Assembly: GCA_004020315.1 (NCBI GenBank)
Contig: SAQG01000013.1
Span: forward strand, 1 to 64,000
Length of the DNA stretch: 64,000 nucleotides
Reading direction: 5' to 3'
From: Mesorhizobium sp.
GTDB lineage: Bacteria > Pseudomonadota > Alphaproteobacteria > Rhizobiales > Rhizobiaceae
The position numbers and the translations under genes are program-made. Under the pieces are notes generated by a model, which was given only the letters and a program-made list of their open reading frames with translations, was not told the DNA's origin and did no database searches. Positions 33,523 to 41,616 of the stretch are shown here, one piece after another. Within the stretch, counting starts at the first letter, position 1. Each line of letters begins with the position of its first letter.

Positions 33523-33693
33523 ATGGCACTGCGTATCAAATTGCCAGGCGGCACCCTGAAGATGAAAGTCTATCGCGAATTGCGGGTACGCGAACGCGAG
33601 CGCCGCGTGCCGGTCATAAAGATGGGTTCGCTGTATTTTGTCTGGTGGTCGAACAGCCAGCCTCACAACAAGCCGCAAGACAGCCGTCATTAG
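33523..33693 (+). CDS. Small basic protein, paralog 3 of 3
   Basis: The 56-residue protein starts MALRIKLPGGTLKMKVYREL and then reads VRERERRVPVIKMGSLYFVW. GGGAG lies 8 nt before the ATG. It is the shortest copy. The strongly basic middle (RERERR) and aromatic end could bind nucleic acid, but I know no matching family. Confidence 0.65.
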   Translation: MALRIKLPGGTLKMKVYRELRVRERERRVPVIKMGSLYFVWWSNSQPHNKPQDSRH

Positions 33694-33975
33694 CCGCAGC
33701 CATTTCGCCTGCGTACCGCTTGGAGTCGGACGTGTCTTTGGACGCGCAAGGACACTCTAAGTCTTTCAATCCATATACAAAGCCAACTCGACCGGCAGCC
33801 AGATGCGCCGGCAGACGCCGAAGTGCTACCTGCACAGGCTCTTTGCCATAGACCGTGCCGAGCCCAACGAATTGAATTTGGGTGTGAACGCCTCACAATC
33901 ACGCTTGCAAAACGGGTGCTTGCCGCAAATGATGGGCGGTGGGGCAGATGGGCAGATGGCCGAGGAAGTCGATCT

Positions 33976-34722
33976 ATGAGCATCCGATCCCGTATGCACA
34001 CCTTACTTCGCGCAAGTCCTCTCCGCTACTATTATCACCTCATCAAGGGACAGATCGGCGGAGCCCCTCAGTCCGATGAAAGCGTAATTTTGTCCCGGAT
34101 TGCCGGACAATGCCCCCGTACCTTCTTGGAATTTGGCTTCCATCCCACAGAATACAATTGTATCGGGCTTCGAGATTTTCAGGGCCTTCTGGTGGATGGT
34201 GACCCACAAACAGTTCGATTGGCCCGTTTCCTCCTTCCGAAACATATCGAAGTACGTCAGAGTTTCATCACTCTCGACAACATCAACAACCTGGGGACGC
34301 ACTTTCCAAGGCTTGGGGTACTGTCGGTAGATGTTGATGGAAACGACTACTGGTTTCTCAATGCTCTGTTGCCGGTGCGGCCGGCTGTCATCGCCGTCGA
34401 GTACAATGCCAGCTTTGGTCTTCACCCGATCACCGTCCCCTATGATCCGTCGTTCGACCGGAAGCAGAAGCACGACAGCGGCTGGTATCACGGCGCTTCG
34501 ATTACCGCCCTGACGAAGCTCTGCAAGGATCAGGGATACAAGCTGGTCGCCGTTTCGGCTGCTGGCGGCAACGTCTTCTTCCTGCCTCAATCATCAGACC
34601 TGCCCGAATTACAGCCTGCGCAAGCCTATCGCGAAAGCACTCTGCGCAACCGCTGGTCCGGCACGACGGCGAAGAACCAGTGGGAGCGCGTTAAGCACAT
34701 GCCTTTTGTCGATGTGCCCTGA
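33976..34722 (+). CDS. FkbM-like methyltransferase-type protein
   Basis: The 248-residue protein has a Rossmann-like core: FLEFGFHPTEYNCIGLRDFQ, GLLVDGDPQTVRLAR and LGVLSVDVDGNDYWFLNAL resemble the SAM-dependent FkbM family, where the conserved DVDG/DIDG follows the nucleotide-binding part. Such enzymes often methylate sugars of surface polysaccharides. GAGGAAG precedes ATG 33976; the longer frame from 33823 adds low-quality sequence. It is on the plus strand next to a hexapeptide acetyltransferase gene and the tail fibre gene. Confidence 0.6.
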   Translation: MSIRSRMHTLLRASPLRYYYHLIKGQIGGAPQSDESVILSRIAGQCPRTFLEFGFHPTEYNCIGLRDFQGLLVDGDPQTVRLARFLLPKHIEVRQSFITLDNINNLGTHFPRLGVLSVDVDGNDYWFLNALLPVRPAVIAVEYNASFGLHPITVPYDPSFDRKQKHDSGWYHGASITALTKLCKDQGYKLVAVSAAGGNVFFLPQSSDLPELQPAQAYRESTLRNRWSGTTAKNQWERVKHMPFVDVP

Positions 34723-34736
34723 GATCGAGACGAACA

Positions 34737-34943
34737 ATGTACAGTGGCCCACCCGTTCGCTTAACAATTCACGCGATGGATCAGCAGCGGCAAATTTCCA
34801 TGCCGATCGGCACGAGCGTGGATGAGGGAGCGATGCGCGAGTATCTAAAAGAGATTTGCAGCAAAATGCCGCACATGCATGTGGCACTCTACGATGGCGC
34901 AGTGCTCATTGATGAGCGGCGGCCAAACGCATCATTTCACTAG
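34737..34943 (+). CDS. Short hypothetical protein, possibly a remnant
   Basis: A 68-residue frame beginning MYSGPPVRLTIHAMDQQRQI follows the FkbM-like gene after 14 bp and overlaps the 3' end of the acetyltransferase gene on the other strand by 12 bp. The MREYLKEICSKMPHMHVALY segment looks protein-like. There is no recognised family and no strong ribosome site. Confidence 0.3.
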   Translation: MYSGPPVRLTIHAMDQQRQISMPIGTSVDEGAMREYLKEICSKMPHMHVALYDGAVLIDERRPNASFH

Positions 34944-35546
34944 TCGCGGCTCAGGCCGGACCAAAGCGTCGGCCGGGACGTCCGAACGTACGATCGAGCC
35001 GGCAGAAATTACCGCCCGGTCGCCTATCGTCACCCCCTTCATGATCATGGCGCTGTTACCGATCCAGACATCATCTCCAATGGTGATCGGTGCTGAGCGG
35101 ATGCCTGGGTCGACGCGCGGATGGCCTTCGCGGAAGATGGCCTGCATCTGCGCAAAACGCTTCTGCGGGTCCATCGGATGCGAGTTGGTATCGTGGATCG
35201 CCACCCCCCATGAGACATGGACATGCTTGCCGATCTTGATCCCCACTGGGTCAGACGACCAAATCGTCGAGCCTGGACCTAGATAGAACCAATCATCGAT
35301 CTTGATCCGACCCTCGTGGGCGAAGACCTGCAAATGCCCGTCCAAATGACTGTCCGCCCCGATCGAGACTCGAGACCGGTCGCCGTGGATGTTGAAGATT
35401 TCCGCCCCGGCGCCGAACTTCGTGCGCGGCCCGATGATGGCATTTTCCCTTGCAGCGCCGGTGGCGATCCATGACCAAAAGCGGCGGCGAAGGGCGAGGA
35501 TGGTGGAGAAGATGCGCATTCGCGAACATCTGCCACACACCACCAT
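34932..35546 (-). CDS. Hexapeptide-repeat O-acetyltransferase
   Basis: The 204-residue protein has left-handed beta-helix repeats (ITIGDDVWIGNSAMIMKGVT, IGDRAVISAGSIV) and the catalytic His region (VAIHDTNSHPMDP), like the maltose/galactoside-type and WbbJ-type acetyltransferases. It likely transfers acetyl groups from acetyl-CoA to a sugar. Either ATG 35546 or ATG 35519 may be the start; neither has a strong site. It lies 6 bp downstream of the tail fibre gene on the same strand, so it may be part of the phage operon. Confidence 0.78.
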   Translation of the reverse strand: MVVCGRCSRMRIFSTILALRRRFWSWIATGAARENAIIGPRTKFGAGAEIFNIHGDRSRVSIGADSHLDGHLQVFAHEGRIKIDDWFYLGPGSTIWSSDPVGIKIGKHVHVSWGVAIHDTNSHPMDPQKRFAQMQAIFREGHPRVDPGIRSAPITIGDDVWIGNSAMIMKGVTIGDRAVISAGSIVRSDVPADALVRPEPRLVK

Positions 35547-35552
35547 TTCAGT

Positions 35553-38270
35553 CTAGGCACCCAAGAGGTCCCGCCGCGCCATCTGACGCAGGCATTCGGC
35601 GGCGTAGGTGGCATGGCGCAGACTGCCGGCAGCATTCGGATGAAGCTCGTCCGACATGTACAGCGTCGACGTGATGTAGCCCATGCCGCTCTGAGAGATG
35701 TCAATGAACGGGATGCCGAGAGCATGTGCCATATAGCGCTCGGCCTCGAAGAACTGGTCCATCGTGTTGCCCTGACCGTTAACACGACCAACGCGATGGG
35801 TCGCGTGACCGGGACCACCGCTGTAGGTTCCGATCATGACGATCTTTGTGTTCGGAGCCTGCGCCCGAATGGCGACACAGGCCGCCCACAGCGACCCGTA
35901 GTGGGTGGCGTAGGTCGTGTCGCCAAAGGCGCCCAAAGGCGTCTCCTGCGCACCAAAGGCGTTCGGACCAGGCTCTAGGGTGACGAGCTCCGTGTCGGCC
36001 GGAATGTCGACGATCCTGTTGGACATTCCATAGCTGGGATAGCCCGTAGTACTCAGTCCCAGAGCCGAGCCGCTGACGCCCAAGTTGGTCAGGATCATGC
36101 CCGTCTGGCCAGCGAGCAGAGGAGCATAGTAGGCACCGATCGTGATGCTTGAGCCCAGGGCTGTCCACTTCTTCCCGACCAGCGCGGCGGAGCCGTCGTC
36201 GTAGGGATCGCCGCCAAGATTGGTCGGGTCGGACAGCAGACCCAGATACAGAGCCGCATTTGGCGTGACAGTGGCGCCGACGCTCTTCGTCCAGGAGGAG
36301 GTGGATAGATCCTCGGAAGATAAATTTACATTCGCCCCGCCGTTGATGCGGAAGGACGAGCGTTGCACATATAGTCCGGACACGCCGCCGCCGACATACG
36401 GGTGCCCGCCAGAGGCCGGATATATCCGGTGCTGCGGGTTCATGCCGGAGGTGGCGATCGCAGTGACGTTGACCGTGCATTCGTACCAGCCATTGCCAAG
36501 CGCCGCGATGGTAGCACCTGCCCCAGAGGCTGTTCCCAGGTCTAGGTTGAAGGTGCAATCATAGATCGCGCCAGCATTCGAAAACAGGTTGAGGCGAAAG
36601 CGCTCTGCCTTTTTGGCGATGACCTTGATTTCAACCGTGTTGCCGTTGGTGACGTTTCGAGGTTGCCAGACAGACGGAAAGCCCGAACCACTCTGCTCGA
36701 CGAGCTTGGACGCCGTCATGCGACCGTTGACGGTCACATCGAGTTGTTTGACGAGCGGAAGTAGCGAGGCAAGAGACGGCTCGTTCGGGCTCGTCGTGGA
36801 ACTGACCGTGACATTCTGCTCCGTGAAGGCCGCGTTGATAGGGTCGCTGCTCGGGAACAGGTTGGCCGTCAGCCCCTGCTTGCGCAGGACGATGCTGCGA
36901 ACATACATGCCGCTAGTGCCGTCGCCTGTGTACGGAAGAGCGCCCGCAGGCGACATGCGAGCCTGCACATTGTTCGTAACGTTTGCCGCAACTAGCACGA
37001 CGGCCTTGCACTCGTACCAGCCGGAGCCTAGGTCCGTGACGGCAGCGCTGACGAGGTTCGCGCCAGAGGTGCTGGACACGACGCCTTCTTCGAGATTGAA
37101 GTTCGCTATGTAAGCCGCACCGCCACCATTGTGGATAAGCTGCAGGGCGCTTCGCTCTCCAGCCTTGGCAACAACCACGTGCTCGATCATGTCGCCCGAC
37201 GCAAAAGAGTGGGATCGGTAGACGGATGGGCTTACAGACCCTGCGGCCTCTGTGAACCGGGCCGTCGGAATACTAAGGCCTGCGATCATCGTTAAGCTGT
37301 CCATGTTCGAGAGCAGGGCGGACGTTGCTGCCCTGATACCGCTATCCATCGCCACCGGCCCCGCCGTCACATTGTACAGTCCAAGCACTCCGTTAGAAAC
37401 TTCGGTCCAGAAATACTGGCCGACATCGACATTCCGGCCCAAAACCGCCGTCGCACTTGCACCCGCCAATCCCGCCGATGCCGCGAAGCTGAAGTTCGGC
37501 GCCACCGTGTAGGAGCCGGGCGCAGTCATCAGGATCTGCGTCAGCGCGCCGCCCGCGACCACGAAGCGGCCGGCGGCACCCGAACCGGCGCCGCCGGTAA
37601 ACGCCAAATCGAAGGTTCCGTTGGTGCCACCGGCACCCGCCGTGATCGCACCGCTACCGACGACACCGAAGCCGATCGCCGCCGCCGTCGTCGGGAAGAT
37701 GCCCTTGCCATACAGGGACGCGTCGCGTGCCGCCTGGGCGCTGGCCAGATTGGCCGCGGTCGTGGCGACATCGGCGGCGGTTTGTCCAGCATTCGCGATA
37801 GAGCTGGCAGCGCTGGCGGCTGCCTGGCCGGCACTGGCCTCTGTGGCATCCTTCAGCACTTGCGCTTCGTCGCGCAGCGATTCCACCTCATCGACCACCT
37901 CCGAAATGTCGGGCGGCACGGAAGGGGCAATGGTGATGGCATCGCTGCCCACCAGCGGCTCGTCGGCGCTAAATTCAAACACCCGACCGGCATTGACCGA
38001 CCCGACCTGCGTGTGAACCGTCGTTCCCTTCTGCAAGGTGCGGGCGGTGCGGGCGTCGGCGGCGCGGAACCATTCGCCTTCGCTCACCGTGTAGATGCCG
38101 TTCTGTCTCTGATCAGCCTGGTCCTTGACCAGCACGCGGTCGCCAACCTCGCATGGCACGCCATCAATGGTCTGCAGGCCACGAAGGAGGGTGTTGGCCG
38201 TGGTCGCCAGACGCACGGGTTCGCGTTCGCCGGTCAGAAGTCGAACGGCGGCAGTTGCAGGTCGGGCCAT
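35553..38270 (-). CDS. Phage tail fibre with C-terminal SGNH esterase domain
   Basis: The 905-residue protein begins with a typical phage tail fibre N-terminus (RLATTANTLLRGLQTIDGVP, DRVLVKDQADQRQNGIYTV) and an Ala-rich coiled coil. Two similar beta-sandwich repeats follow, each with G(S/N)GWYEC and PY(T/V)G-G-SG-YV motifs. The C-terminus is SGNH hydrolase-like: TALGSSITIG (Ser), GVSGSALG (Gly), GPNAFG (Asn) and DELHPN (Asp, His). It probably binds and de-esterifies a surface polysaccharide at adsorption. Start chosen at MARPATAAV; the earlier ATG adds 19 doubtful residues. Confidence 0.82.
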   Translation of the reverse strand: MARPATAAVRLLTGEREPVRLATTANTLLRGLQTIDGVPCEVGDRVLVKDQADQRQNGIYTVSEGEWFRAADARTARTLQKGTTVHTQVGSVNAGRVFEFSADEPLVGSDAITIAPSVPPDISEVVDEVESLRDEAQVLKDATEASAGQAAASAASSIANAGQTAADVATTAANLASAQAARDASLYGKGIFPTTAAAIGFGVVGSGAITAGAGGTNGTFDLAFTGGAGSGAAGRFVVAGGALTQILMTAPGSYTVAPNFSFAASAGLAGASATAVLGRNVDVGQYFWTEVSNGVLGLYNVTAGPVAMDSGIRAATSALLSNMDSLTMIAGLSIPTARFTEAAGSVSPSVYRSHSFASGDMIEHVVVAKAGERSALQLIHNGGGAAYIANFNLEEGVVSSTSGANLVSAAVTDLGSGWYECKAVVLVAANVTNNVQARMSPAGALPYTGDGTSGMYVRSIVLRKQGLTANLFPSSDPINAAFTEQNVTVSSTTSPNEPSLASLLPLVKQLDVTVNGRMTASKLVEQSGSGFPSVWQPRNVTNGNTVEIKVIAKKAERFRLNLFSNAGAIYDCTFNLDLGTASGAGATIAALGNGWYECTVNVTAIATSGMNPQHRIYPASGGHPYVGGGVSGLYVQRSSFRINGGANVNLSSEDLSTSSWTKSVGATVTPNAALYLGLLSDPTNLGGDPYDDGSAALVGKKWTALGSSITIGAYYAPLLAGQTGMILTNLGVSGSALGLSTTGYPSYGMSNRIVDIPADTELVTLEPGPNAFGAQETPLGAFGDTTYATHYGSLWAACVAIRAQAPNTKIVMIGTYSGGPGHATHRVGRVNGQGNTMDQFFEAERYMAHALGIPFIDISQSGMGYITSTLYMSDELHPNAAGSLRHATYAAECLRQMARRDLLGA

Positions 38271-38284
38271 CAGGCTTGCTCCAT

Positions 38285-38312
38285 GAAAAGAGCCCCGCGA
38301 AGCGAGGCTGAA
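38285..38312 (-). terminator. Possible intrinsic terminator upstream of the tail fibre gene
   Basis: On the minus strand AGCCTCGC, TTC, GCGGGGCT is followed by CTTTTC. The stem has one G-T pair and the T-run is short. It sits 15 bp before the tail fibre start, where it could limit read-through from upstream. Confidence 0.4.
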
Positions 38313-38504
38313 AAATGTGGATTCCATGATTTCAACGCGGACATGCGGCGCTGTCGGCTACCACAGATCAGGGCGGGCGAAGCGCCGGGACATCATGTCC
38401 GGCGTTTCCTTCTGCAGATGGTGATTATGGTGGCGCTGAGAGTAGCGCCACGGCTCTGGTTCTTCTATAGACGGGTTACTGCCCCGGGGACCTGAATATT
38501 CAAC

Positions 38505-39362
38505 ATGCACACCAGAGTTGGAAGCGCGGATTCGCACCTTATTGGCTATCGGGCGGACGTCGACGGCCTGCGCGCGATCGCCGTCATTTCGGTAATAGCC
38601 TTTCACCTGTCGAGATCATGGTTGCCGGGAGGATATCTGGGCGTCGATATTTTTTTCGTGCTCTCGGGATATCTGATCACACTGATACTATGGCGTGAGG
38701 CGCTCAAAGGGCAGTTCTCGATCTTACGGTTCTATGAGCGGCGTATCCGCAGGATCATGCCGGCACTTCTCCTCCTGCTGTTTTTTGCCACCATAGCCGC
38801 GGTCGCCTTGCTGCTGCCTGCCGATTTGATCGGGTATGGAAAGAGCATGCTGGCCACCATCGGTTTCGTGGCAAATATCTATTTCTGGAGAGATACGGAC
38901 TATTTTTCGAGGGCTGCCGAGGCCAAACCGCTCCTGCATGTCTGGTCATTGGGTGTTGAAGAACAGTTCTATATAATTTTTCCCCTGCTCATTGCGGTAT
39001 TTGCCCGCTTTTGGCCCCGCGCAACCTTCCCCGCAATCACATTGCTCACTCTCGTGTCACTGGCGGCAAACTGCCTGGCTCTCAAGGTAGGCGGCGCATC
39101 GCCGGCATTTTTTCTGCTGCCGACCCGGGCGTGGGAACTCGGAGCCGGGGCCATGATCGCTCTTTTGCCCGCCAGCCTGGCACCGCGAGGCACCACCGCC
39201 GGCCTGCTCGGATCGATCGGAGCCGTTGCAATCCTCATTGGCATCATCAGCCCTCTTCAGACGTATGGTCCCATCCCGGTCGCGCTGCCTGTAGTGATTG
39301 CGGAGGGCGAACTGTTCCGCTTTCGCTCTATCTTTAATGAAGCGCTGGCCGCGCAACCCTGA
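38505..39362 (+). pseudogene. OafA/YrhL-type acyltransferase, truncated
   Basis: The 285 residues match the N-terminal half of the acyltransferase 3 family: YRADVDGLRAIAVISVIAFH with the catalytic-type His, GGYLGVDIFFVLSGYLIT, FYERRIRRIMPAL and LLHVWSLGVEEQFYIIFPLL. Full members have about 10 helices, often with an extra SGNH domain (roughly 350-660 residues). Here the frame turns into unrelated residues after LPVVIAEGEL and stops. It is probably the remnant of a surface-polysaccharide O-acetylase carried as lysogenic-conversion cargo. Confidence 0.7.
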
Positions 39363-39380
39363 GCTTTGTAACGCTGCGAC

Positions 39381-39746
39381 CTATGGCAATCCGCCAACGC
39401 GCCTCCCAACGCGCCTCTTTGTCCAGCCGGCGATTGTCAGCCCGAACGCCATGCCGGCGCAGTCGGCAACCCAGTCCAACCCATCCAGATCGCGCCCTAT
39501 CAGTTGCGCCCCCTGAAGAACCTCGATCGCCGCGCCGGTAAAGGCGAGGAGAACAATCAGCCTTGCCTTGTGTTCCGGCCAGCCGAGACTTCCCAACGCC
39601 GCCAGCACCGCGAAGGCGGCGGCGTGTTGGAGCTTGTCATCGTGAAGCGTGACGGCCATGCCGAGATCCGGCAAGAACCGCGCCGGCAGAAGAGTAAGCA
39701 GGAGAACGCCGGCCAACGTGACCAGGAAAACGATTCTTGCCAGCAT
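39381..39746 (-). CDS. VanZ-like small membrane protein
   Basis: The ~121-residue protein resembles the VanZ family: DDKLQHAAAFAVLAALG, then AFTGAAIEVLQGAQ and WVADCAGMAFGLTIAG, with three or four helices. VanZ-like proteins are widespread and mostly uncharacterised. A GTG eight codons upstream (39770) is an alternative start; neither has a clear ribosome site. It is probably a host gene. Confidence 0.7.
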   Translation of the reverse strand: MLARIVFLVTLAGVLLLTLLPARFLPDLGMAVTLHDDKLQHAAAFAVLAALGSLGWPEHKARLIVLLAFTGAAIEVLQGAQLIGRDLDGLDWVADCAGMAFGLTIAGWTKRRVGRRVGGLP

Positions 39747-39985
39747 CGGATAGGAGTCTAAGCGCAACACGATACAGTCAGTCCTTCATCTGAAAAGTCT
39801 GGCATCTGAAAAGTCTGGCTAGCCTGGCATGGTCCCGGCAGGACCTATCAGCTCGCGTGACAACGGAGGCTGCGGCAGGCCATAGGCTATCATCATGACC
39901 ATAATCAGACCACCGGGCGGTGACAGTGCGATAGAGCGCGGCGGCCTAACCCGATTGGCGGCGCTTGTTAGCAAGCGTCAATACA

Positions 39986-40459
39986 TCACTTTTGAAGTTC
40001 TGGCAGTACCTTCTCATCAAGGAATTTGAGGCGTCGATCCAGCATTTCAGCATTGGCGGGATTGGCCGGAACATTGACTGGTATCAAGTCCGCGACGGAC
40101 TTTCCCTGCCGCGCGGCTTCGACCCACTCTTCCATGGCGCCGATATATCCATCCAACGCCTCGTACGGAGTCTTGAGGTCGTCGCCAGGCATATATGCTG
40201 GAGGTACATCACCCACGATTACCCATATCCATTGGGGTACATCTGGTCTGCCGGGTGAAATCTCGAAGAGAAAAATGTATATTATCCCCTCGGCACAATA
40301 TCCGAGATATTCGCCTTTGATAGTCCTTCCCCAGTCATAGAACTGAAGATATTCACGAGCTTCGAGAAGAGCTGAGTCAAGGTTATCGTCTGCGTCCGGA
40401 TCGCCTAACGCAAGCGGCAAACGACTGACTCTACCGAGGTCCGGGGTGGCTGTGTTCAT
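39986..40459 (-). CDS. Candidate immunity protein (157 aa)
   Basis: The 157-residue acidic soluble protein begins MNTATPDLGRVSRLPLALGD and has EYLGYCAEGIIYIFLFEISP and WIWVIVGDVPPAYMPGDD. I do not recognise a named family with certainty. Low-GC codon use, small size, acidic charge and its place at the end of a chain of immunity-type genes downstream of the toxin-bearing virion protein make an immunity role likely. GGAG lies 7 nt before ATG 40459. Confidence 0.6.
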   Translation of the reverse strand: MNTATPDLGRVSRLPLALGDPDADDNLDSALLEAREYLQFYDWGRTIKGEYLGYCAEGIIYIFLFEISPGRPDVPQWIWVIVGDVPPAYMPGDDLKTPYEALDGYIGAMEEWVEAARQGKSVADLIPVNVPANPANAEMLDRRLKFLDEKVLPELQK

Positions 40460-40540
40460 GTTATTCTCCACGGCCCAACTCCCAACGCTTTGTCAAGCGG
40501 AAGACCGTCAGCGTCGAACGACGCACGTCTATTGTTGCCC

Positions 40541-41025
40541 TTACTCGGCATCGAAAGGATAAACGATAGCCAACGGAATTCCCAATGATTCAAGCAAATC
40601 GAGAACGCGTTTCGAGATGACAAGCCGATAATCTGAGGAGATTCCGAAGTCGTCGCGGCCCGGTTGCCCATTCACTTCAGCCAGACAAAAGGTGGAAGCT
40701 CCGGTCCGGGCTGACCCTCATGAAACGCTTCGGAGGTGGTCACGTCGGCATCGGCGAACATTGCCCCGAAGAGCCCATCTCCAACAGCGCGCGTCTGGTC
40801 TCTTCGGTAACAAGAAAGCAAGGGAAGGTCGTGACCACCAAACCAGCCTTCTACCCTACCAGGTAGTGAAGCTTGCTTACGATCGGCGGGTGAACACTGG
40901 TGTTCAGAACTGTATTTTCGCCAAGGCCACCAGCCACATGGGGCTTATGTACAAAAATTGCATCATATTCCCCACCCCATAGATCGGCCTCGTTCGAAGG
41001 CAGCTGCCGCCTCAGCCGACCCTCC
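40541..41025 (-). pseudogene. Decayed Imm11/DUF1629-like immunity gene
   Basis: Reading the minus strand with frame changes gives a continuous family-like protein: EYDAIFVHKPHVAGGLGENT, VLNTSVHPPIVSKLHYLV, then LVVTTFPCFLVTEETRRALL, then GLFGAMFADADVTTSEAFHE, LPPFVWLK, and finally GQPGRDDFGISSDYRLVISK with RVLDLLESLGI. At least three single-base indels separate these pieces (near 40870, 40770 and 40672). The order and motifs fit the Imm11 (DUF1629) family. No single frame is longer than about 70 codons, so automatic gene calling misses it. Confidence 0.6.
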
Positions 41026-41035
41026 TCTGGTATAT

Positions 41036-41314
41036 TTAAGCGATTCTACTGCGTTTCCGTGGCGAGGACTTTGTATCGCGCCACGCATTCCAGCCCAATG
41101 GCAAGTCCTCCAACTGCGCAATGGTTTCATCAAGCTCCACCACCTCGACCAAGGCCACTAAAATTAGATCACCTTGATCAACTTCAGCTTCATTTCCGTA
41201 AAATGCCACGACTCGTCATCAGCATCGTGCGATACGTAAGCAATCCAGCCGCCGCTCCTAAATATCTTCCGAGTCGAGACCACGGCCAAATTTTTCGGAC
41301 TTCCATTCCTCCAT
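41036..41314 (-). pseudogene. Frameshifted second copy of the small putative immunity gene
   Basis: The region is a diverged repeat of the gene at 41318-41611. It starts MEEWKS, then in a second frame SPKNLAVVSTRKIFRSGGWI and AYVSHDADDESWHFTEMK, then in a third frame LVALVEVVELDETIAQLEDL followed by PLGWNAWRDTKSS. The matches to the intact gene (WIARVVHDDDDGSWQFH and LADLPFGWYAWRETKSS) cover the whole length. Two small indels break it. Confidence 0.7.
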
Positions 41315-41317
41315 ATC

Positions 41318-41611
41318 TTAGACTCTTCTACCTCGTTTCCATGTTGACGATTTCGTTTCGCGCCAAGCATACCAGCCAAAAGGTAAATCGGCTAACTGCA
41401 TAATAGTCTTATCTTTTTCGACTATTTTTTTCAGGCTTACTATCATGATGTCGCTCTCATCGAAATCTTCGGATTCATGCGCATGAAACTGCCACGATCC
41501 GTCATCATCATCGTGCACGACACGTGCAATCCATCCGCCATCACGTATAGCTTTCCTGTTTACAAAAACAGCTACGTTCTGCGGGTCTTCAAACTTCCAT
41601 TTCGTCATCAC
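41318..41611 (-). CDS. Small putative immunity protein adjacent to the toxin domain
   Basis: The 97-residue acidic protein has the pattern NVAVFVNRKAIRDGGWIARV, DDDDGSWQFH, VSLKKIVEKDKTIMQL and ADLPFGWYAWRE. It resembles small immunity-type proteins of the DUF2185/Imm33 style, though I cannot confirm the family. Its start lies 5 nt after the stop of the HNH-tipped virion protein, which is the usual toxin-immunity order. A broken paralog follows directly. AT-rich codon use matches the toxin domain, not the rest of the virion gene. Confidence 0.65.
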   Translation of the reverse strand: MMTKWKFEDPQNVAVFVNRKAIRDGGWIARVVHDDDDGSWQFHAHESEDFDESDIMIVSLKKIVEKDKTIMQLADLPFGWYAWRETKSSTWKRGRRV

Positions 41612-41616
41612 GGCGC

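Noticed and set aside
32875..33693. The repeated small genes considered as a CRISPR-like array.
   Set aside because: The repeat units are coding, about 330 bp apart, with conserved reading frames. There are no short regularly spaced repeats anywhere in the window.
33690..34001. A minus-strand frame starting with the peptide MCIRDR, known from reads contaminated by a Nextera adapter.
   Set aside because: The DNA (GTGTGCATACGGGATCGG) differs from the adapter sequence at many positions and continues as the normal antisense of the FkbM-like gene. The match is a coincidence.
39895..40029. A 43-codon plus-strand frame beginning MTIIRPPGG, considered as a fourth copy of the small basic protein family.
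   Set aside because: Similarity stops after the first few residues and the frame overlaps the end of the candidate immunity gene on the other strand.
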